A stretch of DNA of 15,264 nucleotides, taken from the NCBI GenBank assembly GCA_937902055.1, contig CALGUJ010000045.1, positions 1 to 15,264 of the forward strand, read 5' to 3'. Positions 1 to 6,109 of this stretch are shown here, one piece after another (within the stretch, counting starts at the first letter, position 1; each line of letters begins with the position of its first letter). The position numbers and the translations under genes are program-made. The notes beneath the pieces were generated by a model. It searched no databases and was not told the DNA's origin. It saw only the letters and a list, made by a program, of their open reading frames with translations. The stretch comes from an uncultured Pelolinea sp. Lineage in GTDB: Bacteria; Chloroflexota; Anaerolineae; Anaerolineales; Anaerolineaceae.

Positions 1-1
1 C

Positions 2-406
2 CCGCTGCTTGAGGATATCCCGATCAGTCAATCAAAAGGCATGATTGTAAAATTCAGCGGCGCCATCACTGTCACGGAAATGCAGGCCGCCATGAGCTAC
101 CTGCAAAGCCGTACGTCACCTGATACGGAGATTCTTCCCACCTTGAATTCACAGGAACGCCCGGATGGGCAGGTTCTGGTTACCTTGCTGGCCACCGGCA
201 TTGGCGCCACAGCCGTTGAATATGCACCCCTGCCGGTCGAGAATCCCGCCGAACTTCCGCGCGAGCTTGAACCCTCCGCTCTGCCGATGGATTTCTGTCC
301 GCATGCATTTGATCCCGTTGATAAGGACATCGACGATCTGGAAGTGCCTGCCTTCATTCGAAGAGGCTATAATCAGATAAATAACTTGAACTATCGCAAT
401 GGATAA
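2..406 (+). CDS. ftsZ: FtsZ-family cell-division GTPase, C-terminal part (5' end outside window)
   Basis: The reading frame is open from base 2, so this is the tail of a longer gene; the ATG at 41 is internal. The visible 134 residues begin PLLEDIPISQSKG and run into VLVTLLATGIG. This matches the FtsZ C-terminal subdomain, where a NPLL...GARG-type strand is followed later by a V.VT.IATG strand. After a short linker of about 40 residues comes LEVPAFIRR, the conserved C-terminal peptide by which FtsZ binds FtsA, ZipA or SepF-type partners. FtsZ polymerises with GTP into the cytoplasmic division ring. The sequence is divergent: the usual glycine pair after the first strand is FSGA, so a second FtsZ paralogue is possible. 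The GTP-binding half is not in the window. The last 8 bases overlap the next gene, indicating translational coupling. Family assignment is fairly sure; orthology to the main ftsZ is not. Confidence 0.8.
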   Translation, partial: PLLEDIPISQSKGMIVKFSGAITVTEMQAAMSYLQSRTSPDTEILPTLNSQERPDGQVLVTLLATGIGATAVEYAPLPVENPAELPRELEPSALPMDFCPHAFDPVDKDIDDLEVPAFIRRGYNQINNLNYRNG

Positions 407-617
407 AGAAATCCTCGACAAGATCAACCAACAGGTCTATGCGCAGTTTCCCTATTTGCAGGACGTCGAACCGAAAATCCTCGAAATCGGCCAAAACCTC
501 AGCGAACTGCGCTATCAATGCAACGCGCAAACCTCCAACGGCATGACACTGCCGATTGTGGTCAAAGTCGTCGCTGACGACCAGGGCAATATTCAAAAAT
601 TGGTCACCTCACGGTGA
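399..617 (+). CDS. Small conserved-looking protein of unknown function coupled to ftsZ
   Basis: This encodes 72 residues starting MDKEILDKINQQVYAQFPYL and ending in a serine-arginine. I do not recognise a family. The first half is predicted helical and acidic. The second half reads as alternating strands, with IVVKVVADDQGNIQKLVTSR at the end. There is no membrane segment, signal peptide or cysteine cluster (one cysteine only). Its ATG overlaps the stop of the ftsZ-family gene by 8 bases, so ribosomes probably re-initiate from ftsZ and the two products are made together. A terminator hairpin begins inside its last codons, so it is the final gene of that transcript. The coupling suggests a division-related or FtsZ-associated role, but that is inference only. 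It could also be a generic soluble domain. Confidence 0.65.
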   Translation: MDKEILDKINQQVYAQFPYLQDVEPKILEIGQNLSELRYQCNAQTSNGMTLPIVVKVVADDQGNIQKLVTSR

Positions 618-630
618 CCAATTTCTTTTT
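597..630. terminator. Strong bidirectional intrinsic terminator
   Basis: A perfect 12-bp stem (597-608 with 613-624) encloses the 4-base loop TCAC and is followed by CTTTTT on the plus strand. On the minus strand the same stem is followed by TTTTTG. It therefore can end both the ftsZ-side transcript and the oncoming transcript of the DinB-fold gene. The stop codon of the 72-residue gene (615-617) lies inside the stem. Confidence 0.9.
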
Positions 631-1133
631 CAGGATTTGATCGTTTCTTTAAAACGATTTTCTACATCCAGGCGGTGTTCGCGGGAGTGCACGATCGCCG
701 GCCGCCAGAACCAGTTGAATGGCGCGCGTTTGTTCGCATCAGTATACAACCGTTCGATCGGCAATTCCTTTAAGGCGGAACGCAGACTGGAGTTGATTGA
801 TTCAAACCAGGCCAGCGCTTGTTCCATGCCCCAATCACGGTGAGCTTCGAAAACGCGTTGATTGAAATCCTCAAAATCAATGTTCAGCACGCGCGAAGGT
901 CCAAACTGCGCATCCGGTGTTTGTGCCTGAGGATCCTTTTGCGTGTCTGCAATCTTCAGCCCGTTTTCCTGCCAGGCAGTAACGTGCACCAGTACATCCA
1001 CCACCGACCAGCCATCTTCAGGCCGCTTTGCGAGCTGCTCGGGGGTTAAGGATGCAATCAAATCAAGCCAGTTGCGGTATTCTTGTTCGATCTCGGCGAT
1101 CAGGTATTGCGTCAATTCTGATGATTTAGTCAT
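630..1133 (-). CDS. DinB/YfiT-superfamily four-helix-bundle protein
   Basis: The 167-residue length fits the DinB-like family. Those proteins are cytoplasmic four-helix bundles that hold a divalent metal; some act as thiol-dependent transferases or hydrolases, and ClbS-like members detoxify reactive metabolites. The three metal-ligand histidines are in the usual places: His50 in DVLVHVTAW, and His149 and His153 in the VHSREH segment of the last helix. The GWSVVDVLVHVTAWQ stretch is a family hallmark. The ATG is preceded by GAGAGGAAAAAAGGGAT, which contains a usable Shine-Dalgarno. It lies 28 bases downstream of the dioxygenase gene and is probably co-transcribed with it. Substrate and reaction cannot be read from the sequence. 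Confidence 0.85.
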   Translation of the reverse strand: MTKSSELTQYLIAEIEQEYRNWLDLIASLTPEQLAKRPEDGWSVVDVLVHVTAWQENGLKIADTQKDPQAQTPDAQFGPSRVLNIDFEDFNQRVFEAHRDWGMEQALAWFESINSSLRSALKELPIERLYTDANKRAPFNWFWRPAIVHSREHRLDVENRFKETIKS

Positions 1134-1161
1134 ATCCCTTTTTTCCTCTCAATGTATTGAA

Positions 1162-1998
1162 TCAGGCGCCGCCAATCAGCAGCGAGGTCATCGAAAGCGA
1201 TCCTGCCAGGATTTCATCGTTGAACAAAGCGATGCGGTCATCGGGTTGTTTGGCCGCCAGGGCATACAGGAGAGGCAGGAAGTGTTCCGGGCTGGGGATT
1301 GCCATTCTGACCTCATCGGAAAGCGCCGGGTACGCGGCTAATTCCGCGTGCCGGTTCTCCAGGATCAGTCTCTTTAATGTATTGCCCGCATCGACAGCCC
1401 ATTCAAAGCCGAAGGGTTTATTGAAATCCCCATTGACCAGTACAATCTCCCGCAGGTTGTGCACGATGTTGCCGCTGCCCAGGATCAGTACGCCTTCCTT
1501 GCGCAGATCGCTTAATTCCCCGCCCAAATTGTAGTGCTCGTGCGCCGGCTGGGTGTAATCCAGGCTGAACTGCACCACCGGTACATCCGCTTGCGGATAC
1601 ATCCTCTTGAGCACGCTCCAGCAACCATGGTCGAGGCCCCAATCCTGATTCAGGCTGATTTCTCGTGAACGCACCAGCTTTTTAATTCTCTCGGCCAATT
1701 GCGCATCTCCGACCGCCGGGTATTGAACGGCATACAATTCTTCGGGAAATCCGCCGAAATCGTGGATCGTGCGCGGCTGTCGCATGGCGGTGACCGCCGT
1801 TCCCCATGTTTCCCAGTGCGCGGAGATGCACAGGATAGCTTTCGGTTTGGGCAGCGCCCCTCCTAGCGCAACCCATTCACGGGCATAGGCATTATCCTCG
1901 ATAGCATTCATCGGATTGCCGTGCCCGATAAACAGGATGGGCATAAGCCTGGTTGAGCCCAGGCTCTCTACTGCCTTCTCTGCACCCGATTCTTTCAA
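1162..1998 (-). CDS. ygiD: YgiD/LigB-type extradiol ring-cleavage dioxygenase (4,5-DOPA dioxygenase family)
   Basis: The 278-residue protein belongs to the class III extradiol dioxygenase family of YgiD and plant DODA, cytoplasmic metalloenzymes that open catechol rings. FIGHGNPMNAIEDN (His26), CISAHWETWG (His61), TIHDFGGFPEELY (His79), DHGCW (His124), GSGNIVHNLR (His180) and SPEHFLPLLYA (His239) all follow the family pattern; His26, His61 and His239 are the expected metal ligands. The start is TTG, chosen because GGAGGG sits 4 bases upstream and because the N-terminus GSTRLMPILFIGHG parallels that of E. coli YgiD. The first internal ATG would begin at residue 19. It is followed by the DinB-fold gene, probably in one transcript. 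E. coli YgiD cleaves DOPA in vitro, but the natural substrate here is unknown. Confidence 0.93.
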   Translation of the reverse strand: MKESGAEKAVESLGSTRLMPILFIGHGNPMNAIEDNAYAREWVALGGALPKPKAILCISAHWETWGTAVTAMRQPRTIHDFGGFPEELYAVQYPAVGDAQLAERIKKLVRSREISLNQDWGLDHGCWSVLKRMYPQADVPVVQFSLDYTQPAHEHYNLGGELSDLRKEGVLILGSGNIVHNLREIVLVNGDFNKPFGFEWAVDAGNTLKRLILENRHAELAAYPALSDEVRMAIPSPEHFLPLLYALAAKQPDDRIALFNDEILAGSLSMTSLLIGGA

Positions 1999-2002
1999 GA
2001 CT

Positions 2003-2008
2003 CCCTCC
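2003..2008 (-). promoter_or_regulatory. Strong ribosome binding site deciding a TTG start
   Basis: Read on the minus strand this is GGAGGG, followed by AGTC and TTG at 1998-1996. It is among the strongest Shine-Dalgarno matches in the window. It supports the TTG over the internal ATG 18 codons later as the dioxygenase start. Confidence 0.8.
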
Positions 2009-2063
2009 GAATTGTTCCACCTTATTGTTTAGACAACTTTACAATGACATATCCTATCATCAA

Positions 2064-2160
2064 TGGAAAGATATTTCCAGCGGTATTTTAAACGACAAAC
2101 ATATCCCGAATAATTTCCGTAAAATCTACCGGAAAATTTCCTCTCACCAAATAATTTGGT
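2064..2160. repeat. Two small perfect palindromes in the AT-rich spacer upstream of the dioxygenase gene
   Basis: The 179-base spacer 1999-2177 lies between the stop of the nucleotidyltransferase-fold gene and the dioxygenase start. It is much more AT-rich than its flanks. It holds TGGAAA-GATA-TTTCCA (2064-2079) and ACCAAAT-A-ATTTGGT (2146-2160). Between them is a looser TTTCCG/CGGAAA pair. None has the U-tract of a terminator. They could be operator sites for the dioxygenase unit, or chance symmetry in AT-rich DNA. No convincing -35/-10 pair was found. Confidence 0.4.
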
Positions 2161-2177
2161 CAGTAGGATTTGTTTGT

Positions 2178-2777
2178 TCACGGCATCCACTTTTCTATTC
2201 CCTGCAGGGGATTCAGTTTTTCCCATTCGTAGAAACTTGCCAAATCGCGTACACCGCCTTCGATCACCGCCCGATAGATGCGAATACCCGGCTCATTTTT
2301 TCCATCCGGTATGGAAAATTTAATTCTCAGGATCGCTGCGCGTGTTTCAGGAGTCAGCGTAGCGCTTATCCGCTCAGCCACGCGCTCGAAGTAACCGGCG
2401 TACAGGGAATCTTTCAGGATATGGATCATGTCGATTTGCCAGCTTTCACCCGCTTCATCCAGCCAGGTCGCGTGCCATTCCAGGCAGCGGTCCTCCGCAT
2501 CAAGCAAATTGGCAAAAGTGATCGAACGAATTGCGGATTTCTCCGCCAGGAGCGCCATTGCCCTGAAACTATCCGCCAATGAAAAGGGATCGGTGTAAAT
2601 ATGAAAATCGATGTCGCGGCGTTTCGCCATCAATCCCATCCTGGCAGATCCGACCAGGTTGATCTCGGCCCCGATACTGCGCCAGGCAGTGATCACGCCG
2701 CTGTCTTTAATAATTCTCTCTGCCCGCAATTGTATTTTTTCTGATTCTTCGTTGGCTGGTATTAAATGATCGGTCAT
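2178..2777 (-). CDS. Nucleotidyltransferase-fold (MNT-like) protein
   Basis: From the ATG at 2777 the protein is 199 residues. It shows the polymerase-beta-type nucleotidyltransferase signature: NLVGSARMG (Gly43-Ser44) and then RRDIDFHIY with Asp55 and Asp57. A third carboxylate, Asp116 in WQIDMIHI, completes the metal triad, so the active site looks intact. Members transfer a nucleotide to a protein, antibiotic or other acceptor; the acceptor here is unknown. There is no HEPN partner gene next to it, so a toxin-antitoxin pair is not supported. An in-frame ATG at 2831 would add 18 residues. I prefer 2777 because the extra stretch has no Shine-Dalgarno and contains a near-perfect palindrome, although the site before 2777 is also weak. 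It is divergent from the cyclase gene. Confidence 0.8.
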   Translation of the reverse strand: MTDHLIPANEESEKIQLRAERIIKDSGVITAWRSIGAEINLVGSARMGLMAKRRDIDFHIYTDPFSLADSFRAMALLAEKSAIRSITFANLLDAEDRCLEWHATWLDEAGESWQIDMIHILKDSLYAGYFERVAERISATLTPETRAAILRIKFSIPDGKNEPGIRIYRAVIEGGVRDLASFYEWEKLNPLQGIEKWMP

Positions 2778-2794
2778 TTCTTTTTCGCCTGCTT

Positions 2795-2817
2795 GAATGG
2801 TTTTTGGAAAAACATTC
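2795..2817. repeat. Near-perfect palindrome just upstream of the nucleotidyltransferase-fold gene
   Basis: GAATG-G-TTTTT-GG-AAAAA-CATTC has two matching 10-base arms apart from one extra G. It lies about 18 bases upstream of the preferred start at 2777, in the divergent region shared with the cyclase gene. The position fits an operator or a 5'-UTR hairpin. The A/T-run core could also be chance. Confidence 0.4.
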
Positions 2818-2889
2818 CTGAATACTGTCATCTATTCGACAGCGGATTAGAATGATTATTTTACAACTCCCACTCCCTCAAATAGAGAT

Positions 2890-2897
2890 GATAAAAT
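2890..2897 (+). promoter_or_regulatory. Possible -10 box of the cyclase gene
   Basis: GATAAAAT lies about 36 bases before the preferred ATG at 2933. No matching -35 at normal spacing was found. It falls inside the longer open frame that begins at 2852, which is one reason for choosing the shorter start. Confidence 0.35.
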
Positions 2898-2932
2898 TGT
2901 ACGGATTGAATTCAAATCTCGGAATTATTGGG

Positions 2933-4861
2933 ATGTCTTTTATTATAACCAAAGAGTCTTATATCTTTCTGGCATCGCTGGTTTTAAATCTTCTGACCAT
3001 CGTTGTCGTGTGGCAAAAACGGCATAAATCCGGCATGATCTGGCTGGCCCTGGCGATGATCTCCATTGGTATCTATAATTTCTTTGCGATGCTGGATGCT
3101 TCCAGCGCCGAACTGAGCGGCAGGATAGTATTCTCCAAGCTGGAATACCTGGGAGCCAATACAGTCGGCCCATTCGTGGCATTGTTCTTCACGAATTATC
3201 CACAGCAGCGTATTAAATTCAATACTCTCTTCCTTCTATTGGTTTTCAGCATTCCTTTTTTAACTTTCATCGGTTTGATCACGAACGAGTACCATTACCT
3301 CTTTTACACTGGTTTTGAACACATCGCCGGGACAATCAATGGTTATAACTTCTTGCATGGGCCGATATATTGGATTGCTTTGTCTTATAACTACGCATGC
3401 GGCATCGCCTCGATTATCATGATTTATCTCAATACCCGGCGTACCACTTCAATTTACCGTTTACAATCGCTGGTCTTGCTGATTTCCAGTGCTTTTCCGT
3501 TTTTCTCCGGTTTGATGTATTCTTTCGGATTGAATCCTATTCCGGGCATGGACATCCTGCCGGTCGGATTTTCGATCAGCGGTTTGGGGATTGTGTTCAG
3601 CGTGGTATTCCTGCGCATGTTCGACCTCGTTCCGCTCAGCCGCAACCTGCTGGTGGAGAATTTGCAGGACGGCGTAGTTGTTTTGGATAGCAGGAAGCAG
3701 GTTGTCGATATAAATCCATCCGCCCGGCAGCTCCTGGATGGCGATGAAATCGCACTGGGCGCCGTAATCGATCAGAACAACACTTACGGGGGTATATTCA
3801 GCCAAACGGATCAGCCGGTTGAAATTCTGGGCGGGAAGTCCAAAACCAACCACATCCTGTCCATACCTACTTGCCTTATGGATGAAAGTGGAAAAATTGT
3901 CGGTTACATGTACGTTCTAAGAAATATGACCGAGATCCGTCAAGTGGAAGAGGAATTGCATCAAAGCCAGGAGCGCTATCGTTCCCTGATCGAAGATGTT
4001 GTGGATGCAGCCAGCATGGCGATCTGCATTATCGATAAAGATTTCAGGATCATTTGGGTCAACCAGGCGTGCGTGGAAAACTGGTTTTTCTCGCGCGATA
4101 CAATCCTGAATCAGGACGTCCGGGAAACTTTTTTCTCGAACCAGCACCCGCGCACGGAGAATCGCGAAGAGCTGATCCACAAAATCTTGTCAAGTTATCG
4201 GAACGGGTATTATCTTGAAAATATGGAAATCCATTTCCGGGCAGCTGAAGGTAAACCGGAACGCTGGGTGTTATATTCCAGCAAACCGATCCGCGTGGGG
4301 TATTACGCCGGCGGGCGCATCGAACAAATGGTTGACATCACCGAGCAAAAACGCCTGCAAAAGCAGGTTGAACTGCAGGCCATCACGGATGAACTTACCC
4401 GTATCTACAACCGCCGGGGCTTGTTCGAATTAGGCCTGCACGATTTCAATCGCGCCCGGCGAATCAAGACAAATTTGGGAATCATCTTCCTGGACATTGA
4501 TAACTTTAAGAATATTAATGACTGTTTCGGACATGCAAAAAGCGATCAGGTGCTGGTGGAAATGGTCAACCGTGTAAAAAGCCATCTTCGCGATATGGAT
4601 ATTTTCGCCCGGTATGGCGGGGATGAATTTGTGATCTTGCTGCCTGAAGCCAATTTGCAGCAGGCAGCCGAGGTCGCCAGGCGCATCAAGGATTCGGTGA
4701 CTTGCGTGCCCTTTCCGATCGGCGCGGAACCCTATCCGGTCACCGTCAGCCTGGGTGTGGCCCAATTTGAACCTCAGGATACGTTTACCGATCTCCTGGA
4801 TCGTGCCGATCAATGCATGTACCGCGCCAAGCAAAATGGCCGCGACCGCATCGAATTCTAA
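2933..4861 (+). CDS. Membrane-bound diguanylate cyclase, 7TM-PAS-PAS-GGDEF
   Basis: The 642-residue protein should make the second messenger cyclic di-GMP from two GTP. Residues 1 to about 230 hold seven hydrophobic helices resembling the 7TM sensor module also found on histidine kinases. PAS-like domains follow at about 238-330 (ENLQDGVVVLDS...VDINPSA) and 348-475 (SLIEDVVDAASMAICIIDKD...WVNQAC). The GGDEF domain covers about 484-642. It has TDELTRIYNRRG, FLDIDNFKNIND and an intact RYGGDEFVILL at 562-566. RDMD at 553-556, five residues before GGDEF, is the RxxD inhibitory site, so product feedback is expected. No EAL or HD-GYP domain is attached. The open frame reaches back to 2852 (27 more codons); 2933 is preferred because membrane helix 1 follows at once. 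The ligand is unknown. Confidence 0.93.
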   Translation: MSFIITKESYIFLASLVLNLLTIVVVWQKRHKSGMIWLALAMISIGIYNFFAMLDASSAELSGRIVFSKLEYLGANTVGPFVALFFTNYPQQRIKFNTLFLLLVFSIPFLTFIGLITNEYHYLFYTGFEHIAGTINGYNFLHGPIYWIALSYNYACGIASIIMIYLNTRRTTSIYRLQSLVLLISSAFPFFSGLMYSFGLNPIPGMDILPVGFSISGLGIVFSVVFLRMFDLVPLSRNLLVENLQDGVVVLDSRKQVVDINPSARQLLDGDEIALGAVIDQNNTYGGIFSQTDQPVEILGGKSKTNHILSIPTCLMDESGKIVGYMYVLRNMTEIRQVEEELHQSQERYRSLIEDVVDAASMAICIIDKDFRIIWVNQACVENWFFSRDTILNQDVRETFFSNQHPRTENREELIHKILSSYRNGYYLENMEIHFRAAEGKPERWVLYSSKPIRVGYYAGGRIEQMVDITEQKRLQKQVELQAITDELTRIYNRRGLFELGLHDFNRARRIKTNLGIIFLDIDNFKNINDCFGHAKSDQVLVEMVNRVKSHLRDMDIFARYGGDEFVILLPEANLQQAAEVARRIKDSVTCVPFPIGAEPYPVTVSLGVAQFEPQDTFTDLLDRADQCMYRAKQNGRDRIEF

Positions 4862-5067
4862 CTCTCATTATACAAAGTTTTGGGAGTTATCTTAATCTCC
4901 TCGTTCAATTTCTGCATGTATATTTTTAATTTGCCAGGTCAATGCCATTGCGTTTCTATTCATTCCCCCCTCGCATTCTTAATTAATTCCCGGTTAATTC
5001 ATCGAATTGGAGATATTTTTAGACAGTCTGGCATAAATTGGAACCTGCCCTTGTTATAATCACATTA
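4862..5067. other. AT-rich intergenic spacer
   Basis: This 206-base region between the cyclase and decarboxylase genes has no credible gene or strong terminator. The only symmetry seen is AATTAA-TTCCCGG-TTAATT at 4981-4999, an AT-only 6-bp stem too weak to terminate by itself. The decarboxylase -10 box is at its right end. Confidence 0.6.
5052..5060 (+). promoter_or_regulatory. Extended -10 promoter, probably giving a leaderless mRNA
   Basis: TGTTATAAT is a perfect TATAAT with the TGn extension. The gene's ATG is at 5068, about 7 bases after the box, where transcription should begin. No -35 is visible at 16-18 bases and no Shine-Dalgarno precedes the ATG. The transcript is therefore predicted to start at or next to the AUG. 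Confidence 0.7.
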
Positions 5068-6045
5068 ATGAAAACGAATTCCGCCCTCGCCCACCCGAAC
5101 ATTGCCTTCATCAAGTACTGGGGCAACCGCGACCAGGCGCTGCGCCTGCCGGCCAACGGCTCCATCTCCATGAACCTGGGCGCGCTCGAAACCCGCACCA
5201 GCGTCACGCTGACGGAAGCCGCGTCCGCCGACCGCCTGGTGATCAATGACGACGAACAATCCGGCGCATCCCTGGCGCGCGTGAGCGCTTTTTTGGATAT
5301 CATCCGCCAATTGAGCGGCCAAATGGCTTTCGCCGAAGTGTGCAGCAAAAACAACTTCCCCTCCTCCGCCGGCGTGGCTTCTTCCGCCGCGGCCTTCGCC
5401 GCCCTGGCGCTGGCCGCCTCGCGCGCTTACGGGCTGGCGCTTTCCGAAAAGGACCTCTCTCGCCTGGCGCGCCGCGGCTCCGGTTCGGCCTGCCGCTCCA
5501 TTCCCACCGGATTTACGGAATGGCAGCCCGGCACCTGCGATGAAGATTCCTATGCGCAATCGTTCGCCGCGCCCGATCATTGGGAATTGTGGGATTGCGT
5601 CGCCATCGTGGAAGCCGCGCCCAAACCGACCGGCTCCACCGAAGGCCACGCCCTCGCCCCCACCAGCCCGCTGCAAGCTGCCCGCGTAGCCGATACGCCC
5701 CGCCGCCTGCAACTTTGCCGCGAGGCGTTGCTGGCCAGGGATTTCGAAAAGCTGGCGGACGTCATTGAACAGGACAGCAATATCATGCACGCGGTGATGC
5801 AAACCTCCACCCCGCCGCTGATGTACTGGAGCCCAGCCTCTCTGTTGTTGATGAACGAGGTGGCTGCCCTGCGCCGGCGCGGCGTCGCGGCTGCTTACAC
5901 CTTGGATGCCGGTCCCAACGTACATGTGATCTGCACGGCCGAGAACCATGAGAACATCAAACGGCGCCTGGAAGGACTGCCCGGCGTGAGTTGGGTGCTG
6001 CCTTCTCCGGTGGGCGGCTGCGCCCGGCTGCTTGACGCGAATTAA
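5068..6045 (+). CDS. mvaD: Mevalonate-pathway decarboxylase (diphosphomevalonate or phosphomevalonate decarboxylase)
   Basis: The 325-residue GHMP-fold enzyme matches the size of bacterial mevalonate diphosphate decarboxylases, cytoplasmic enzymes that phosphorylate the 3-hydroxyl and decarboxylate to give the five-carbon isoprenoid unit. Visible motifs are HPNIAFIKYWGNRD (9-22), LPANGSISMNL, the phosphate loop NNFPSSAGVASSAAAF, RRGSGSACRS with Arg143, and DAGPNVHV with catalytic Asp280. The KYWGK lysine of classical enzymes (Lys22 in yeast) is Asn20 here, the usual STQGM is STEGH (His194), and the GGF after CRSI is TGF. These changes lie in or near the substrate-phosphate pocket, so it may use mevalonate 5-phosphate instead. 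The retained Asp280 argues against a mevalonate 3-kinase. The ATG at 5068 is preferred to a TTG at 5038, which lies before the promoter box. Confidence 0.92.
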   Translation: MKTNSALAHPNIAFIKYWGNRDQALRLPANGSISMNLGALETRTSVTLTEAASADRLVINDDEQSGASLARVSAFLDIIRQLSGQMAFAEVCSKNNFPSSAGVASSAAAFAALALAASRAYGLALSEKDLSRLARRGSGSACRSIPTGFTEWQPGTCDEDSYAQSFAAPDHWELWDCVAIVEAAPKPTGSTEGHALAPTSPLQAARVADTPRRLQLCREALLARDFEKLADVIEQDSNIMHAVMQTSTPPLMYWSPASLLLMNEVAALRRRGVAAAYTLDAGPNVHVICTAENHENIKRRLEGLPGVSWVLPSPVGGCARLLDAN

Positions 6046-6078
6046 TAATCTTTAAACAATTCCCCTTGCAGTACAGGT

Positions 6079-6084
6079 TATAAT
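6079..6084 (+). promoter_or_regulatory. Probable -10 box upstream of rseP
   Basis: TATAAT lies in the 64-base gap after the decarboxylase stop. Transcription would begin near 6091, before the AGAGGA ribosome site (6094-6099) and the ATG at 6110. No good -35 was found. It suggests rseP can be transcribed separately from the gene upstream. Confidence 0.5.
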
Positions 6085-6109
6085 CGCCTGCGTAGAGGAT
6101 TGAAAGATC

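Noticed and set aside
368..373. TATAAT 26 bases before the 72-codon gene
   Set aside because: It encodes Tyr-Asn in the ftsZ tail and has no TGn or -35. The 8-base gene overlap already explains expression by coupling.
2178..2777. Nucleotidyltransferase-fold gene as the MNT half of an MNT/HEPN toxin-antitoxin pair
   Set aside because: No HEPN-like gene is adjacent on either side; the neighbours are a dioxygenase and a diguanylate cyclase.
3917..4180. Possible breaks or frameshifts within the cyclase gene
   Set aside because: The frame is continuous from the 7TM region to the end of the GGDEF domain with motifs in order, so the gene is intact.
5065..5949. A 294-codon minus-strand frame opposite the decarboxylase
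   Set aside because: The translation is glycine/arginine-rich, typical of the complement of a GC-rich gene; the plus-strand protein has every family motif.
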